Assembly: GCA_029817715.1 (NCBI GenBank)
Contig: JARUPY010000083.1
Location: forward strand, 682,001 to 746,000
DNA: 64,000 nucleotides
Source: Melastoma dodecandrum
Lineage: Eukaryota; Streptophyta; Magnoliopsida; Myrtales; Melastomataceae
Reading direction: 5' to 3'
Part shown: positions 13,095-23,959 of the stretch, one piece after another
Numbering within the stretch: the stretch's first letter is position 1
Layout of the letters: every line of letters starts with the position of its first letter
Made by a program: the position numbers and the translations under genes
The notes under the pieces: model-generated
The model's database searches: none
What the model saw: only the letters and a program-made list of their open reading frames with translations
Told to the model about the DNA's origin: nothing

Positions 13095-13130
13095 AAAATA
13101 AAATAAAATAAAATAAAAATAAAAATAAGG
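13095..13130. repeat. Microsatellite (TAAAA)n
   Basis: A run of AAAAT/TAAAA units at the left border of the very GC-rich block 13140-14220. Confidence 0.85.
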
Positions 13131-13139
13131 GGGAACGAA

Positions 13140-14220
13140 CGGAGGACTTACCTTCCCTTCTCTTTATGCTCGCCCAAGTATAGCTTCTCCTACGCGACCC
13201 AGCCGTGGAGTCGGGGACGATCGCGTGAGCAGGGAGTCCGAGGAGGCCGCGGAAGCGTCGCCGTGGAAGATGAAGACTCCAGAGGGCTACCACGGTCGGA
13301 ATCCGTCCGGATCTGCATAGAAGATAAGCAGGGCTCAAGGGATTCCGAGCATCTGAGCTCGCGACCAGGGAATGGAGTTGCCGTTGCCCGATCTGAGGAC
13401 GGCGGAAGATGGGTCAGCCGCAACCAGATCCTAGAGCATCCGGAGGGGAGTGGGCTGCCGCCGTGAAGCTTGGGATCGCCGAGGAGACGGGATCCGCCGC
13501 TGCTGGGTCTTTGGGTTCGATGTTGAGGCTGCAAGCACTGCGGCTGACGTGGGTTGCCGCTGGGAACGTCGGGGAATGAGGACGATCTTCAGCGCTGGGT
13601 TCGGGGCAGGGGACCACTGGTGGCTGCCGTTGACTCCGTGAAGCTGGTTACTGAAGGTCGCCGGGAAGGAGGTCCGTCGGGAAGGAGGTTCGCCGACGTC
13701 GCTGGTCTAGAAGGTCGCCGGGAAGAACCTGGGTCGCCGTGGGGCTGCCTCCGGGGACGAGGTAGCGCCGGAGAGACGGGTTGCCGCCGTTCGAAGGCGT
13801 TGGAGGAAGAGGGAGGCTGAGCGCGCCACGGTGGGTATTGGGAAACCGAGACAGGGACCACCTTGGGGCAGGAGCGTCCGGGAGAGGTATGATCGCCGTT
13901 GATCGCTGAGCCGGCTGAGGATGACGACGAAGAGGAGGTCGCTGGTTCGTCGCTGGTCGCCGAGTCGATTCGAGGGAGGAGCTGGTTCAGTTGGCTGCCG
14001 GGAAGGGTGTTGGCTGGTGCCGATTTTGGTGACGGCACGGTGGAAGAAGAAGAACTCTCATCTCTGGCGTGGTCTAAGCGTGATTGGCTGGGACTAGCTG
14101 AGGCTTGTCCATGTGAAGTCGAAGTCCGCTGCCGCCAGAGGTATGATGTCCTCCTTGTTGTCGCCGTTGCGTGCTCTGCTCGGATTGGTCGTCAAGGGGG
14201 TTCCTGAGGGCTGACTTCCT
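13140..14220. other. Very GC-rich block within the insertion
   Basis: This block is rich in CCGCCG, GGTCGCCG and GAGGAGG strings and has open frames on both strands, the expected by-product of low stop-codon density in GC-rich DNA. Similar phrases (GGTCGCCGGGAAGGAGG and variants) recur around 13655-13740, suggesting short internal duplications. I recognise no protein domain. Confidence 0.5.
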
Positions 14221-15921
14221 CTCTTACCCTGGTTAGGATCGAAAGGACAGGGACGGTGGTGAAGTTTCTAAGGTGAACCAAAAAGATTCAACAAACAAAG
14301 CAAATGGAGAAAACAAGTTTTCGGAGGTGAAGGCTGCCGGGTTAGAAAGAAAGGATCGGGGCAGACACTGTGCTTTTAGAAGGCAATTTTCGAGGGAGCG
14401 TTGGTGAGGGGATGCCTCGTAGAAAGAACAGGGAGCAAGGTCGATGACTTCGACCATCTCCTCCTTCTTTCTCTCCAGGGAATTGGTGAGATTGTGCACT
14501 GTTTGAGCAAAACCCCCCCACCTTTTGATTCCAGACGTTGGCCTTTTATTTGCTGTTCATTCCCGACCAGAAGCTCTTCTGGTTAGTCCCTTCTTTTATT
14601 CGATTCTTCTAATCCTGTCTGGATTCTCCCATTCGGTTAGCTTCTGGTTTGGTTGTGATTAGGAAAGTTAAAACCGTTAGGGGGACAGAATCACTTTGGG
14701 ACGTTGCTGAATCGTCTTTGGCAGGGGACCGACAATGGTGGATGATTCCAGGGGAGAAGCTTCACTGCCAGGTGTGTTGTGATCCTGATTTGGCAGGATC
14801 TTGTCGGGAACAAAGGTGAGTTTTGATTCTTATTTTAATCTGGGCTGGGCTGTGGTTTATTTGTTTTGGACTGGGTCAACCTTTCACCTTGGATTGGGCT
14901 GTGTTTGTGGGTTGAATTTTGAGGGCTTGGGTTTGCCCATGCCTTCTTATTTGGTTTTCTTGAGTTTGATTATTGTTTTGCCTGGCCTCTTTCTTTGGTT
15001 TGGGCTGGAATGGATGTCTTGCAGTGGGTTGGTAGCTAATGAGCTAACAAGTCTTGTAGTTGGGAGTCGTAGATGCAGTAGGGACCATTTTACTGTCTGT
15101 TGATAATGGGGTCCCACTACATTATGCAGCAGCATGGATTGTGCAGGCTGGCGAATAGAAATTTGTTGATTTTGTTGAGGACCAGGAATGGCGGCTGTTT
15201 TGAGGTTGGGAGCGCCTTGGGCTCTCGGCCGACTTCGCTAGAGTTCATGAAGGCTAACGGTAGTGTCCTCTGTAAATTTTGAACCTGTGCTCCTGTTTGT
15301 ACGAGCGGCGGGCTGAGATGGATGATGGCCAGGTAAGTTGAATCTGAACGTGCCGCGATCGTTGAGTCTAACGGCTGCTGATTCTGATGTTTGTGTGGCA
15401 TTGGCTAGCCCAAAAACTGTCGAGTTGGGGTACCGATGCGGCCGCTGCTTCTTTTGTTAGTGTATGTTGCTGTATATGTTGTTGTACATGCATCTGCTGC
15501 TGAGCTGCTGGAACTGATGTTGTTGTCTTTGTTATTGTATTTTCTGCAGTTATTGCTGGCTAGCTGCAGGTTGCTGGCGTGTCATTGCGGGAGCGCTGGC
15601 CTGCCGTTGCAGCGGCGACTGACTTGCTGATGCGCTCGGTGGGCTTCATGAAGTTCAAAGTGCAGCCGTTCTGTTGTATGTCGATGTATTGTCTGATCTG
15701 TGTAATGTTCAAGTTTGTTCGCTAATTTCCTGTTGTAAAGGAGCTAGAAACCAATGTTGGCAGGAAAATCTGTAAATGGTTCACGGCTCCGCTAGCAATT
15801 AAAAGAATGTCAAGATCGCTTCTTGTGTGTTATTTATTTCCATCCTACGGTCAAATTTTAACTTTGCAAATTAAATTCACCAGACAAAGTCAAACGGGTA
15901 ATAATAATTTGGGGTATTACA

Positions 15922-16179
15922 ATGCACGATGATAAAAATGGTCAATTCAATAAGACTGTGAAGATTAAATGTTATCGTTGCGGCATGAAGGGCCACGGGA
16001 TACGTACCTGTTGTACGCCAAAACATTTGACCGATATCTATCAAGAGTCACTAAAAGGAAAATGGGCGATCGAGACGAACTTCGTTTCAGATGAAGGAAA
16101 AGTGCCTTCCGGTGATGATAAAATAGATTTTGGCTTTGATGATTTCTCCCAATTTGAGATAGCTGACTTTCTTGTCTAG
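15922..16179 (+). pseudogene. Gag-like gene, C-terminal part with CCHC zinc knuckle
   Basis: The second half of the gag-like gene interrupted at 11577. It has a CCHC knuckle (CYRCGMKGHGIRTC), followed by TPKHLTDIYQESLKGK. The C-terminal tail is acidic and ends ADFLV-stop at 16179. Plant homologues of this gag family typically have YQASLK after the knuckle and end in an acidic ADFF-like tail, so this looks like the true C-terminus. The open frame is intact over 85 codons, but it lacks its N-terminal half because of the insertion. Confidence 0.7.
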
Positions 16180-16607
16180 CATGAAATAATAATAATGTTA
16201 TTTAATTTTATTTCTCTTGATGTATTTGTTTATTTTTAAATGAAATTTTATGATTACCTAATTATATGTTTTGGATTCTTTTTATTGTTGTTATGATTGT
16301 TTTTATTTTCTTATGTGCTTTTGTATATAATTAAAAATTAAAATTTTATTTATGAAGAAAATGGAGGTTCTCGGAAGCGAATTCTCGACCAATGAAAATT
16401 ACGACTGTCTCGTAAATAGCGCATCGACACATACTCTTTCCCGTTCTTTGTTTTACAACATAAACATCTTATCCCTTTTAACTTCCATAAATTCCAAGCC
16501 TCGTGTCTTTCCTTCTAATTCGTAACTTATTTTAATAAATTTCATAAAATTTAAGACAAATTTAGTAATACAAAATTCTATACAGCTATGAATTATCATA
16601 TTACAAG
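16180..16607. other. AT-rich 3' flank of gag-like gene, no gene seen
   Basis: AT-rich sequence after the gag stop codon. Nothing further could be supported. Confidence 0.4.
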
Positions 16608-16722
16608 ATGTTCTACGCGCATCTTCGACCCTTGCTCGTGGGTGCAGGTCGGATGACATACCGGGATGTTCTACGCGCATCTTCGACCCTTGCTCATGGG
16701 TGCGGGTCGGATGACATATCGG
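16608..16722. repeat. Two-copy 57-bp tandem repeat
   Basis: The unit beginning GATGTTCTACGCGCATCTTC at 16608 is repeated at 16665 with only a few differences. It lies at the downstream border of a Gypsy pol remnant. Confidence 0.9.
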
Positions 16723-16799
16723 GGTCCGCTGCCTCGATGTCTTTCAGTCGACACCTCGATTATAGCGTCAAGGAACAACGGAAGGATCGATACGAAGAG

Positions 16800-18900
16800 C
16801 ATCTCTAATTGTAGCAGCGTTGCTGCTGTTTTATAGGTTGGATTGGTGGATCAATAGATATCTTATGCTCCACTATCTCCGAGTCCGATCACCGCATGTC
16901 CGTGTAATACCGGGCGAAGACATCTGAGAATTTTTTGAGTAGGCCAGGGATGTCTTTGACTTCATCCTCTAGGTTCATCCCCAGTTTCGACATTGATCGA
17001 TATTGATTCTTGTAGTGTGATGTCTTCCGACTCTTCATGTCGTTGGATACATTGTTCTAAGTCATGATAATTGTCGAGGACTTTGAATAGACAAAATCAG
17101 GGTTTCTGTACAAAAGAGTCATTGCTTAGGATGATTTTTGGGTACATCCTAAGAGTCGTTTCTATACAAAAGATAAAATCAGGGTCGCGGTTTCAAATGA
17201 AGCTTTTGATGGGGCAATGTAATGCAATGCACAACCCAAGACAAAAAGGAAGGACTATGAGATCAGGCCTCAGTGTGATCCTACTTGAGTCTGAAGTATT
17301 GCCTCTTATCAATGTTGTCTCGTGGTGATATCATGGGTCACATTACATATGTACAACCCTTCTAGTCTACGACAAGGATGTAGCAAGACACTTATCATAG
17401 GTAACAATTTACGTCCAAAAAATAAAGTTGGAAAGTTTCCAATTTCATGCAGCATGTTTATCTTGGTCGAGTTCGATGCTTTAATCATGTTCACTTCTTT
17501 GCCATCCTCCATTTGCGAGAAATGGATCCCGCCTTCCATAATTGTCGATGACGAGCGGACGAACGAGATAGATGACTTGCCGCCAACATGCATCTCTTGG
17601 ACTATTGGCTCAGGCCTCCTTGGTGCCTTACCTTTAGATCCAAGTGTGTGTTCCTAATTGAATGGGATATCGATCGGATGGCAGATACCTTATCCTATAG
17701 CTCTAAGTCTTTGTTCGAGCCGATATCCGTACTTGATGAGTTGCTTAGCGGCATTGATATTGCCCCGTGTCATTAAGGGATCCAACTTAAAGTCCATTTT
17801 GACCATTTTCAACTCTTGAGTTGTCGATGACTCACTAGTTGGCTTGCCAACATATGACAAGTCAATCTCATAACAGAGCTCCATGGTGTATTCTCCTTTA
17901 ACCGTGATGAGTTTACCTTTTGTAGGGAAGCGCACCATTTGGTATAGAGTTAAAGGAATTACCCTCATCTGATGGATCCACTAGCATCCAAGCAGCATCT
18001 TGAAGGAGCAGGCGGTTTGGAACACAGGGGAGAAGATGGTTGGCCATACTTTGATCACTAAGGTAACTTCGTCGTGGCCAGGTGTTTGGCGCCATCGAAG
18101 GCCTGGATGGTTAGACTTTAAGGAGGGAGCTTGTCTAGGATGGTGTCGAGTTTTTGGGCCACGATGAATGGAATGACATTTACTCTTGATCCACCGTTGA
18201 TGAGAACCTTGGATACAGTAGTGTCACAACACTTGGGCATGATAAAGAAAACGTTGTCACAATCACTCCCTTGCTCTCACAAGTCATCTGTTGAGAAAGT
18301 GATCACATTTTTTAACAGCATCCCATTCATGTATGAGTCAAATGTATTGACCTCAATTTGCTTTGGTACATGTACTTTGACCAAGATCTTCTCCAACAAC
18401 TCCATGTGTTTGTCAGAGGACAAAATGAGGTCGAAGAGTGAAATAAGAGTCGGCTACTTCCTTAGTTGTTCGAGAATCTTTTAGTTGTTTTCTTCGACTG
18501 TATAAATCAATTTTTAGATATGCTCATTTGAAGGCACCTTAGGCCTTAAGGATTCTACTTGTGGTTAGGCTTCTGGAGCAGCTATTATCATTCATGAGTG
18601 AGTGATGAATTTGACCTCATGAATTGTAGACATGTCGCTTGGCCCAATGACCATCGAATTCTTTGGTTCCTTAGGAGGCAATGGTTCGACCATAAGGGGT
18701 GATACGAACAAGCCAGGAGCGCAGCACACAGTTGAATCTCCTCTAATATCAACCGGGGCTTCATCACACTTTAATGGATTTACCTGGAAATGAAAAATAC
18801 GATAAGTAGATACATAATTTCTGGTGTGATAAAACAACAAAAAATCAGACAATGACAGCGCTAGTAGTGCCAAATGACTTTCAAGCTTGACTAATAGGGC
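16800..18900 (-). pseudogene. Ty3/Gypsy pol remnant: protease, G-patch, start of RT
   Basis: Read on the minus strand, this follows the plan of plant Gypsy polyproteins with a G-patch domain. About 18490-18250 gives the pre-protease linker (ISLFDLILSSDKHMELL). The retropepsin site is at about 18225-18160 (VLINGGSRVNVIPF, where functional elements have DNGS). Next comes a segment like LTIQAFDGAKH, then a degraded LLG-x-x-WIH motif near 18010-17960. The G-patch start is near 17735 (KYGYRLEQRLRAIG). The beginning of RT is at about 16940-16830 (DVFARYYTDM, SDSEIVEHKISIDPPIQPIK). RT catalysis, RNase H and integrase are missing. Many stops and frameshifts. Confidence 0.75.
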
Positions 18901-19769
18901 TTTCTAGAGAGAGGTGACGACTCTCCCACACACACTCTCACTCTTCTATCTTTTTTCTCTACTTCCCCCAATGTTCGTTTTTCCTCTATTAACAAATCCC
19001 CTAGCCTGACAATGGCTTAAGTTCATTATTTAATTTCTTCCAATCCTTGACCCACGACACGCTCTTCAACTAGCCTTGAAGTTCCCTAGGATCCTGCGAT
19101 CTTCAAACATGTTTCTTTGTCCCGCGTCTGACTCTCTTCTCGTTTTCACACAATAATACCTCTCCCTGAAAAATACTCTTGTCTTTTATAACTACGTGCT
19201 TCCTTGCCGAATAGAACAACCCACGTAGGCAATTTTTCAACACAACAAAAGGACCCAATGCTACCTTGTTCCCTCTATGGCTTCCATGACTACATTGACG
19301 TGTGTGGAGATATCTAAAAAATGTTGGGCCACACGTAGTCCTTGCCCCTTTCACCAATATACTAAAATAAGAAAGGTAGCGAATTGAACATGTTATTTCA
19401 CCCCATAATCAGGGCCAAAGGACTATGAATGGTGAGCATGCCTCTGCGACAATGACAACAGTTGTAAACACATGATGATACAACTCCTAAACCTTGAGGT
19501 TATTCAAGAGGGGTACTAGGACATCCAATGCCCTAATAGCCTTGGTAGTGTTAATAGTAGCAAGTTGGATACCCGTCTTATGGGCCTTCATCACGTCGAG
19601 GAGGTCAAACCATATATGCATTCAATCTCTGACAAGAATAACCACGGCTCTACGACAAGATTGAGTTTTCCTATATCTTCTTATGCCTATTCATCAGAAT
19701 AGGTGTTATTCGGAAAAGTGGAGTCTTGATGGGAGGAGTCCTCATTGTTATACCAATCACAATAATAGT
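18901..19769 (-). other. Unassigned decayed sequence
   Basis: The longest open stretch is 19357-19103 on the minus strand (84 codons, Arg/Lys-rich). Just upstream on the same strand, about 19600-19380, a stop-interrupted stretch reads protein-like ([20 protein letters not shown], then PLLNNLKV). I do not recognise the family. It lies between the Gypsy remnant and the PLD fragment and could belong to either or to a third captured sequence. Confidence 0.3.
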
Positions 19770-21112
19770 AGCCTTTAGATGGTCAGAATCAGGTTTAGAC
19801 TTCTCGGGTGATTCGTACCCTCTACTTCTCTTTGCTTCCCTAATCCAAAGGTCGAAGAACGTTAGACAATTTCTCGGGTCATCATCGATGCCCTTCGCTC
19901 GAAGAGCCTAGATTATATCCTTGTACATCATTTTCATGGTCCTTCTCTACTAATTCAGTATGGCCTACTCAAATCCTCTCTTTAGACTACCCCCTGGCCA
20001 CATTAGAGCCACAACGTAGACGTCAAACCTCTCTCATGCCTCAATCTTATTCCCGTTCTTCGGAGATAACTCCTTACGGATGAGGTGCAATGCCTTATTT
20101 TTGTCATGCTTAATGTCGTTGCCTGACCAACAAAAAGTGTTCCTAAGGAAAAATTGGCTCTCAATATAAATGGAATTCTTGGCACGTCTGATGGCATTGA
20201 TGTAACCATCCTGGATACTTCGAATGTTAATGATGTTCTTCTCGCTAACTAGGCTAGCTCTCGAGCATCATCGGGAGTATCTAGGAACCCAAAAGCAGCC
20301 CCGCCATCAATTGATTGGAACAACTAGACATTCGAACTCTCAGGGTCATTGGGGATCATGATAGAAGAAGGGGAAATGATATCCTCAAGCTACCTTAGTG
20401 GGACAAGCAGATATGTGTCGTCTTGTTTTCTCCATCGCTACTTAAAATTGTACAAGACATCCCAAGAAATGGGACCCTCAAGATGACAATGAATATCATA
20501 TCGAGAACTGCCCTTTGTGATCGCAGCGCCCGTAAAATTCAGTTGGTGAGCTGGACAATATCCAGAGTCCGTAAGGAGGAATGGAATAGGGCATCGTATC
20601 TTCCATCGCAATGGCCAATGCCTCCAACAATACGCATGATCCTTCGCTACCCACCATTTTACATCTCGTTGTCCGCCACAATAATCTTTCGATGATGAGT
20701 AAACATGGTTCAAATATGTAAGTCATGGATAATATTGTTACCATTATCGAAATTTCGTGGACAGAGGAGGCAATGCACCTCTATGTTCTGGAAGTACTGT
20801 TGAGTCATGCCATTAGCCAATCTTTCTTAAGGACACCAATAGAGGTTCTATCATTCCAGACGAGCATCAACACAGACCACCTAGTTATGTGAATCAGATG
20901 CTTCGCGTTGGAAATGGCATCAATCACATCCACCCAACATTTATGAGGCTCGTAAAACTTGACACCCACCAGAGGGATCTTAAGAACAAAGTTATCAGAA
21001 TATTAGCATCTTGGTATAGAGAGATCTTGCGTCGTTGTCTCCGAGAGAAGGTATACGAGACTCCCATAAATTTAGCCCACCCCATCTAGAACGTTGTTTC
21101 TTCAAGGTAAGG
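19770..21112 (-). pseudogene. Phospholipase D alpha pseudogene fragment
   Basis: The minus strand encodes, across changing frames, about 450 residues collinear with plant PLD alpha. In order: [10 protein letters not shown] (~21015), a [12 protein letters not shown] segment with an AKHLIHIT continuation (~20950-20880), [18 protein letters not shown] (~20860-20800), VHCLLCPRNFDNG (~20775), and the first HKD motif ([11 protein letters not shown], ~20698-20665). Next come [24 protein letters not shown] (~20480-20440), IDGGAAFGF (~20300), [10 protein letters not shown] (~20190) and TMKMMYKDIIQALRAKG-like text (~19930). It breaks off near 19770, before the second HKD motif. The N-terminal C2 domain is also missing except perhaps a few residues. 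Stops and frameshifts are frequent. No intron is evident, which fits a single large exon or a retrocopy. Family role: hydrolysis of membrane phospholipids to phosphatidic acid. Confidence 0.85.
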
Positions 21113-21117
21113 GTAGC
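21113..21117. repeat. Target-site duplication GTAGC (left)
   Basis: Identical to 23955-23959 flanking the other end of the Copia element. Confidence 0.9.
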
Positions 21118-21509
21118 TGTTGGATTGGTTCAAGATTGATGACAATGGAAATTAAATGCTGTGTTAGTGGAGAGTTAATGAATTTGATAGTGGCAAAGAT
21201 TAAAAAAGGTTTAGTGCTCTAGAGTTAATGGATGCTACTTAATGCGGTAGTCGAAGAGTTTTTCTTTGATCTACTTATGTAATCTGATGCATCACGCATC
21301 ACTCTATTATTCTATCAATCCAAATCCAGAAAAGAGCATTTGTTCAATGTTTTGTTTGTTTTTCGAGAGTTTCGATTCGACCTCCATCTGCAGAAGGTTC
21401 TGCATTACAGAAGATAGCGTCTGTAGAAGGTTCTGTTGTTCTCTATCTCGCTTCTGTTGTAGTTTCTACCATTGATGCAGGTTTGTTTTCCGTAACGTGA
21501 GAACGTTCA
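21118..21509 (+). repeat. 5' LTR of small Copia element
   Basis: Starts TGTTGGATTGGTTCAAG and ends GAGAACGTTCA. It contains two copies of AGAAGGTTCTG (near 21391 and 21426), a GAAnnTTC motif. The PBS TGGTATCAGAGC follows two bases after its end. Confidence 0.9.
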
Positions 21510-21511
21510 AT

Positions 21512-21523
21512 TGGTATCAGAGC
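21512..21523 (+). promoter_or_regulatory. Primer-binding site (initiator tRNA-Met)
   Basis: TGGTATCAGAGC, a perfect match to the canonical plant Copia PBS. Confidence 0.9.
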
Positions 21524-21595
21524 CCTTTGTGATCTTCAGGAGTTGTGGAAGTCTTGTGAATTGTTTGGAAAGTTGTTTTTGTCCTACAGAAGGAG

Positions 21596-22625
21596 ATGGA
21601 AGCAAGCAGGAGCGGTTTTTCTGCTATGTCGCCTCCTATGTTTGATGGGGAGAATTATCAAGCATGGGCGGTGAAGATGAGCACTTTCTTGGAAGGTAGT
21701 GACTTGTGGGAAGCAGTGGCCCCACTCCCCGACAATCCGGGAATCAACCAAATCCGATTTCATAAGGAAAGAGTCACAAGAAAGGGGAAGGCAAAGTCGT
21801 ACTTCTATGCTGCAGTGTCATCATCTATCTTCAATAGGATCATGAAGTTTCCAACCGCGAAGGAGATTTGGGATTTTCTGAAGATTGAGTATGAAGGTGA
21901 CAAAAAGATAAGAGGTATTAAAGCTTTGAATCCGATGCGAGAGTTTGAGAGACAACAAATGAAGGAGAATGAGACCGTGAAGCATTTTTCGGATATATTG
22001 ATCAATCTGGCTGATAGAATAAGAGTTTTGGTCACATATATGAAGGATGACTAGATCGTGCAGAAGGTTTGGTGTCATTGCCAGAAAGGTTTGAAGCTAC
22101 AATTGCCTCTCTGGTGAACACCAAGGATTTGTCCGACATAAGGCTGGCGGATTTGTTGAGCACAGTACAAGCTCAAGAATAGAGAAGGCTGGTGAGAAGG
22201 GAAGTCGCTGAAGAAGCACCAGCGTGGTCACAGATGAGAGCTTCTAGAAAGGAAATAAGCCATGGAACTAATAGAAAGGGAATGTAGAAGGTTCGGGCAG
22301 TATTGCCGAATAGAGGCATCCTTTTGATAGTGGTTCTGCTGATCAGAGAGAAAGGTTGGATCCGCGCAAATACTGTGGAGGAAGAAGTCGTCCACATTAC
22401 AAGTGTTGGAGGATACCAGACTTGAAGTGCAATAATTGTCAAAAGTTTGGGCATATTGCATGGTTTTGTCATGAGAAAGATTCTCAACAAGGTGCTATAG
22501 AAACTGTTGCAAATCATGAGATAAAGTATATGTTTACAACATTGTATGTTACTACAAGATCGAATCGTATAAGCAGGTTTGTGGATACGGATGTACCCAC
22601 CACATGACGTATGATGAGAAGTCAT
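21596..22625 (+). pseudogene. Copia gag (UBN2-like) with CCHC knuckle, frameshifted
   Basis: The ATG at 21596 opens a 152-codon frame typical of plant Copia gag. It starts MEASRSGFSAMSPPMFDGEN, then YQAWAVKMSTFLEG, and later KEIWDFLKIEYEGD and the helix FERQQMKENETVKHFSD. A frame shift and stop near 22052 separate it from LPERFEATIASLVNTKDLSD (~22080-22140). The zinc knuckle follows at about 22428-22475 (CNNCQKFGHIAWFC). The protease start has lost its DSG (around 22580-22625, where PPHD/YDEKSF-like text remains in shifted frames). The gene is not translatable as one protein. Confidence 0.85.
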
Positions 22626-22649
22626 TTGTAAGTTTAGATTGAAGCTTAT

Positions 22650-23470
22650 ATGCTAGAGTGTAGATCGAAATGGCGATTACATTATGTTGAAGGGAAAGGA
22701 GATGTTTTCGTTTATAGATCAAAAGGTCAGAAGTTGATAAGTGATGTGTTATACGTACCTAAGATTGACCAGAACCTTTTGAGTGTAGGTCAACTTGTGG
22801 AGAAGAGGTACAAAGTGATATTTGAAGAAGGGTTCTGTCTGATAACAAATTCTTCTGGGAAAGCGATACTTAAGATTCAGATGAAAGAAAAATGTTTCTC
22901 CTTTGATCATGTGTCATAGAGTCGACAAGCTATGGCGGATCAAGTCAATGAAGCAGAAGTTTGGCACAGAAGGTTGGGGCAATTCCATAACAAATGTATG
23001 TAGATTGTGTAGAAGAATGAGATGGTAGAAGGACTTTCTTTTCCACAAAAACTTAAGTCCGACTACAAAACGTGCTTTGGGAAAGCAATCCAAACTTCCT
23101 TTTGGGAGTTCAAGTTGGAGAGCGAATGAGAAAGAAATTGTGAGCAGAGATATCAAGTTCTTTGAAGAAGAGAAGTGGAATTAGGTGAATAGACGGTCGG
23201 ATTCTAAGCAGACTTGGCATGCGTCACAGAAGCCTGTTCTGGAGGAACGTAATGCTGATGGACAGAACATCGAGCAATAACTAAATCTTGATGAGCGGAT
23301 TGACGATATACCAAAAAGAGGTACGAGATCGTTGACTAACATTTATGAAAGATGCAATATTGCAGTATTGGAACCTACTAGTTTTGGGGATGCAAAGGAA
23401 GAAACAAAATGGCTAGTTACAATGTAGGAGGAGATTTCTGTAAAGCAGCATGAAGGCTTCTGCGATGCAG
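22650..23470 (+). pseudogene. Copia pol remnant: protease end, GAG-pre-integrase, pre-RT linker
   Basis: Frame 22650-22919 carries a typical Copia protease/GAG-pre-integrase segment (SDVLYVPKIDQNLLSVGQLV), ending at a TAG. The next frame gives EVWHRRLGQFHNKCM (~22955-23000). After about 23150 the text jumps to the linker before RT (RGTRSLTNIYERCNIAVLEP, ~23320-23380). The integrase core is deleted. RT and RNase H are missing before the 3' LTR. Confidence 0.8.
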
Positions 23471-23566
23471 AACTTGAACAGAAAGTGAAATTCTAATATC
23501 TAAGAGAAAGATTTTAATGGCTCAAGGAGAAGATTGGTGTATCAGCTCTTGATCCAAGGAGGAGTC

Positions 23567-23954
23567 TGTTGGATTGGTTCAAGGATGATGACAATGGAGA
23601 TTAAATGTTGATGTTATTGGAGTTAATGAGTTGGATGGTGGCAAAGATTAAATAAGGTTTATGCTCTAGAGTTTATGGGTGCTACTTAATGGGGTGGTTG
23701 AAGAGCTTTATTTGGTCTATTTATGTAATCTGATGCATCACACATCATTCTATCATTCTATCAATCCAAATCCAGAAAAGGGCATTTGCTCAAAGTGTTG
23801 TTTGTTTTTCGAGAGTTTCGATTTGGTCTCCATATACAAAAGGTTTTGCGCTATAGAACCTAGTGTTTGCAAAAGGTTGTGTTGTTCTCTATCTCGTTTT
23901 TGTTATAGTTTATGCTATTAATGCATGTTTGTTTACGTAATGTGAGAACGCACA
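23567..23954 (+). repeat. 3' LTR of small Copia element
   Basis: Matches the 5' LTR along its length and ends GAGAACGCACA. The two GAAnnTTC motifs of the 5' LTR are mutated here to AAAAGGTTTTG and AAAAGGTTGTG, mainly by G-to-A and C-to-T changes. Confidence 0.9.
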
Positions 23955-23959
23955 GTAGC
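23955..23959. repeat. Target-site duplication GTAGC (right)
   Basis: Identical to 21113-21117. Confidence 0.9.

Larger units (their letters stand above)
11577..15921 (-). mobile_element. 4.3 kb GC-rich insertion splitting the gag-like gene, LTR-like ends
   Basis: The insertion separates the RGG half (ending 11576) from the CCHC half (starting 15922) of one gag-like gene. Read on the minus strand it starts TGTAATACCCCAAATT, a start seen in some plant Gypsy LTRs, and its far end reads ...CCTTTTCCACA, so both ends fit TG...CA. No clean target duplication is seen; CAATA/CAATG is the best guess. The sequence near 11935-11975 (TTCGGAGTCGCCACCGACTT) is of a type I associate with plant Gypsy elements. 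No gag or pol domain is recognisable inside. It could be a very long solo LTR or a non-autonomous LTR element. Confidence 0.5.
21118..23954 (+). mobile_element. Complete small Copia element, internally deleted, with GTAGC target duplication
   Basis: The element has two LTRs (21118-21509 and 23567-23954), a PBS, gag, a partial pol and a purine-rich tract (GATCCAAGGAGGAGTC) before the 3' LTR. Identical 5-bp flanks (GTAGC) show one insertion event into the junction area between the WD40 and PLD fragments. Pol lacks most of integrase and essentially all of RT/RNase H, so it depended on a helper or is dead. The two LTRs differ at many sites, so the insertion is not recent. Confidence 0.9.

Noticed and set aside
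13190..14207. Overlapping open frames up to 149 codons on both strands
   Set aside because: Low stop density is expected in GC-rich DNA; peptides are low complexity and no domain is recognisable.
11577..15921. Target-site duplication CAATA/CAATG for the GC-rich insertion
   Set aside because: Only four of five bases agree and the terminal bases overlap the TG...CA ends ambiguously, so I did not annotate it.
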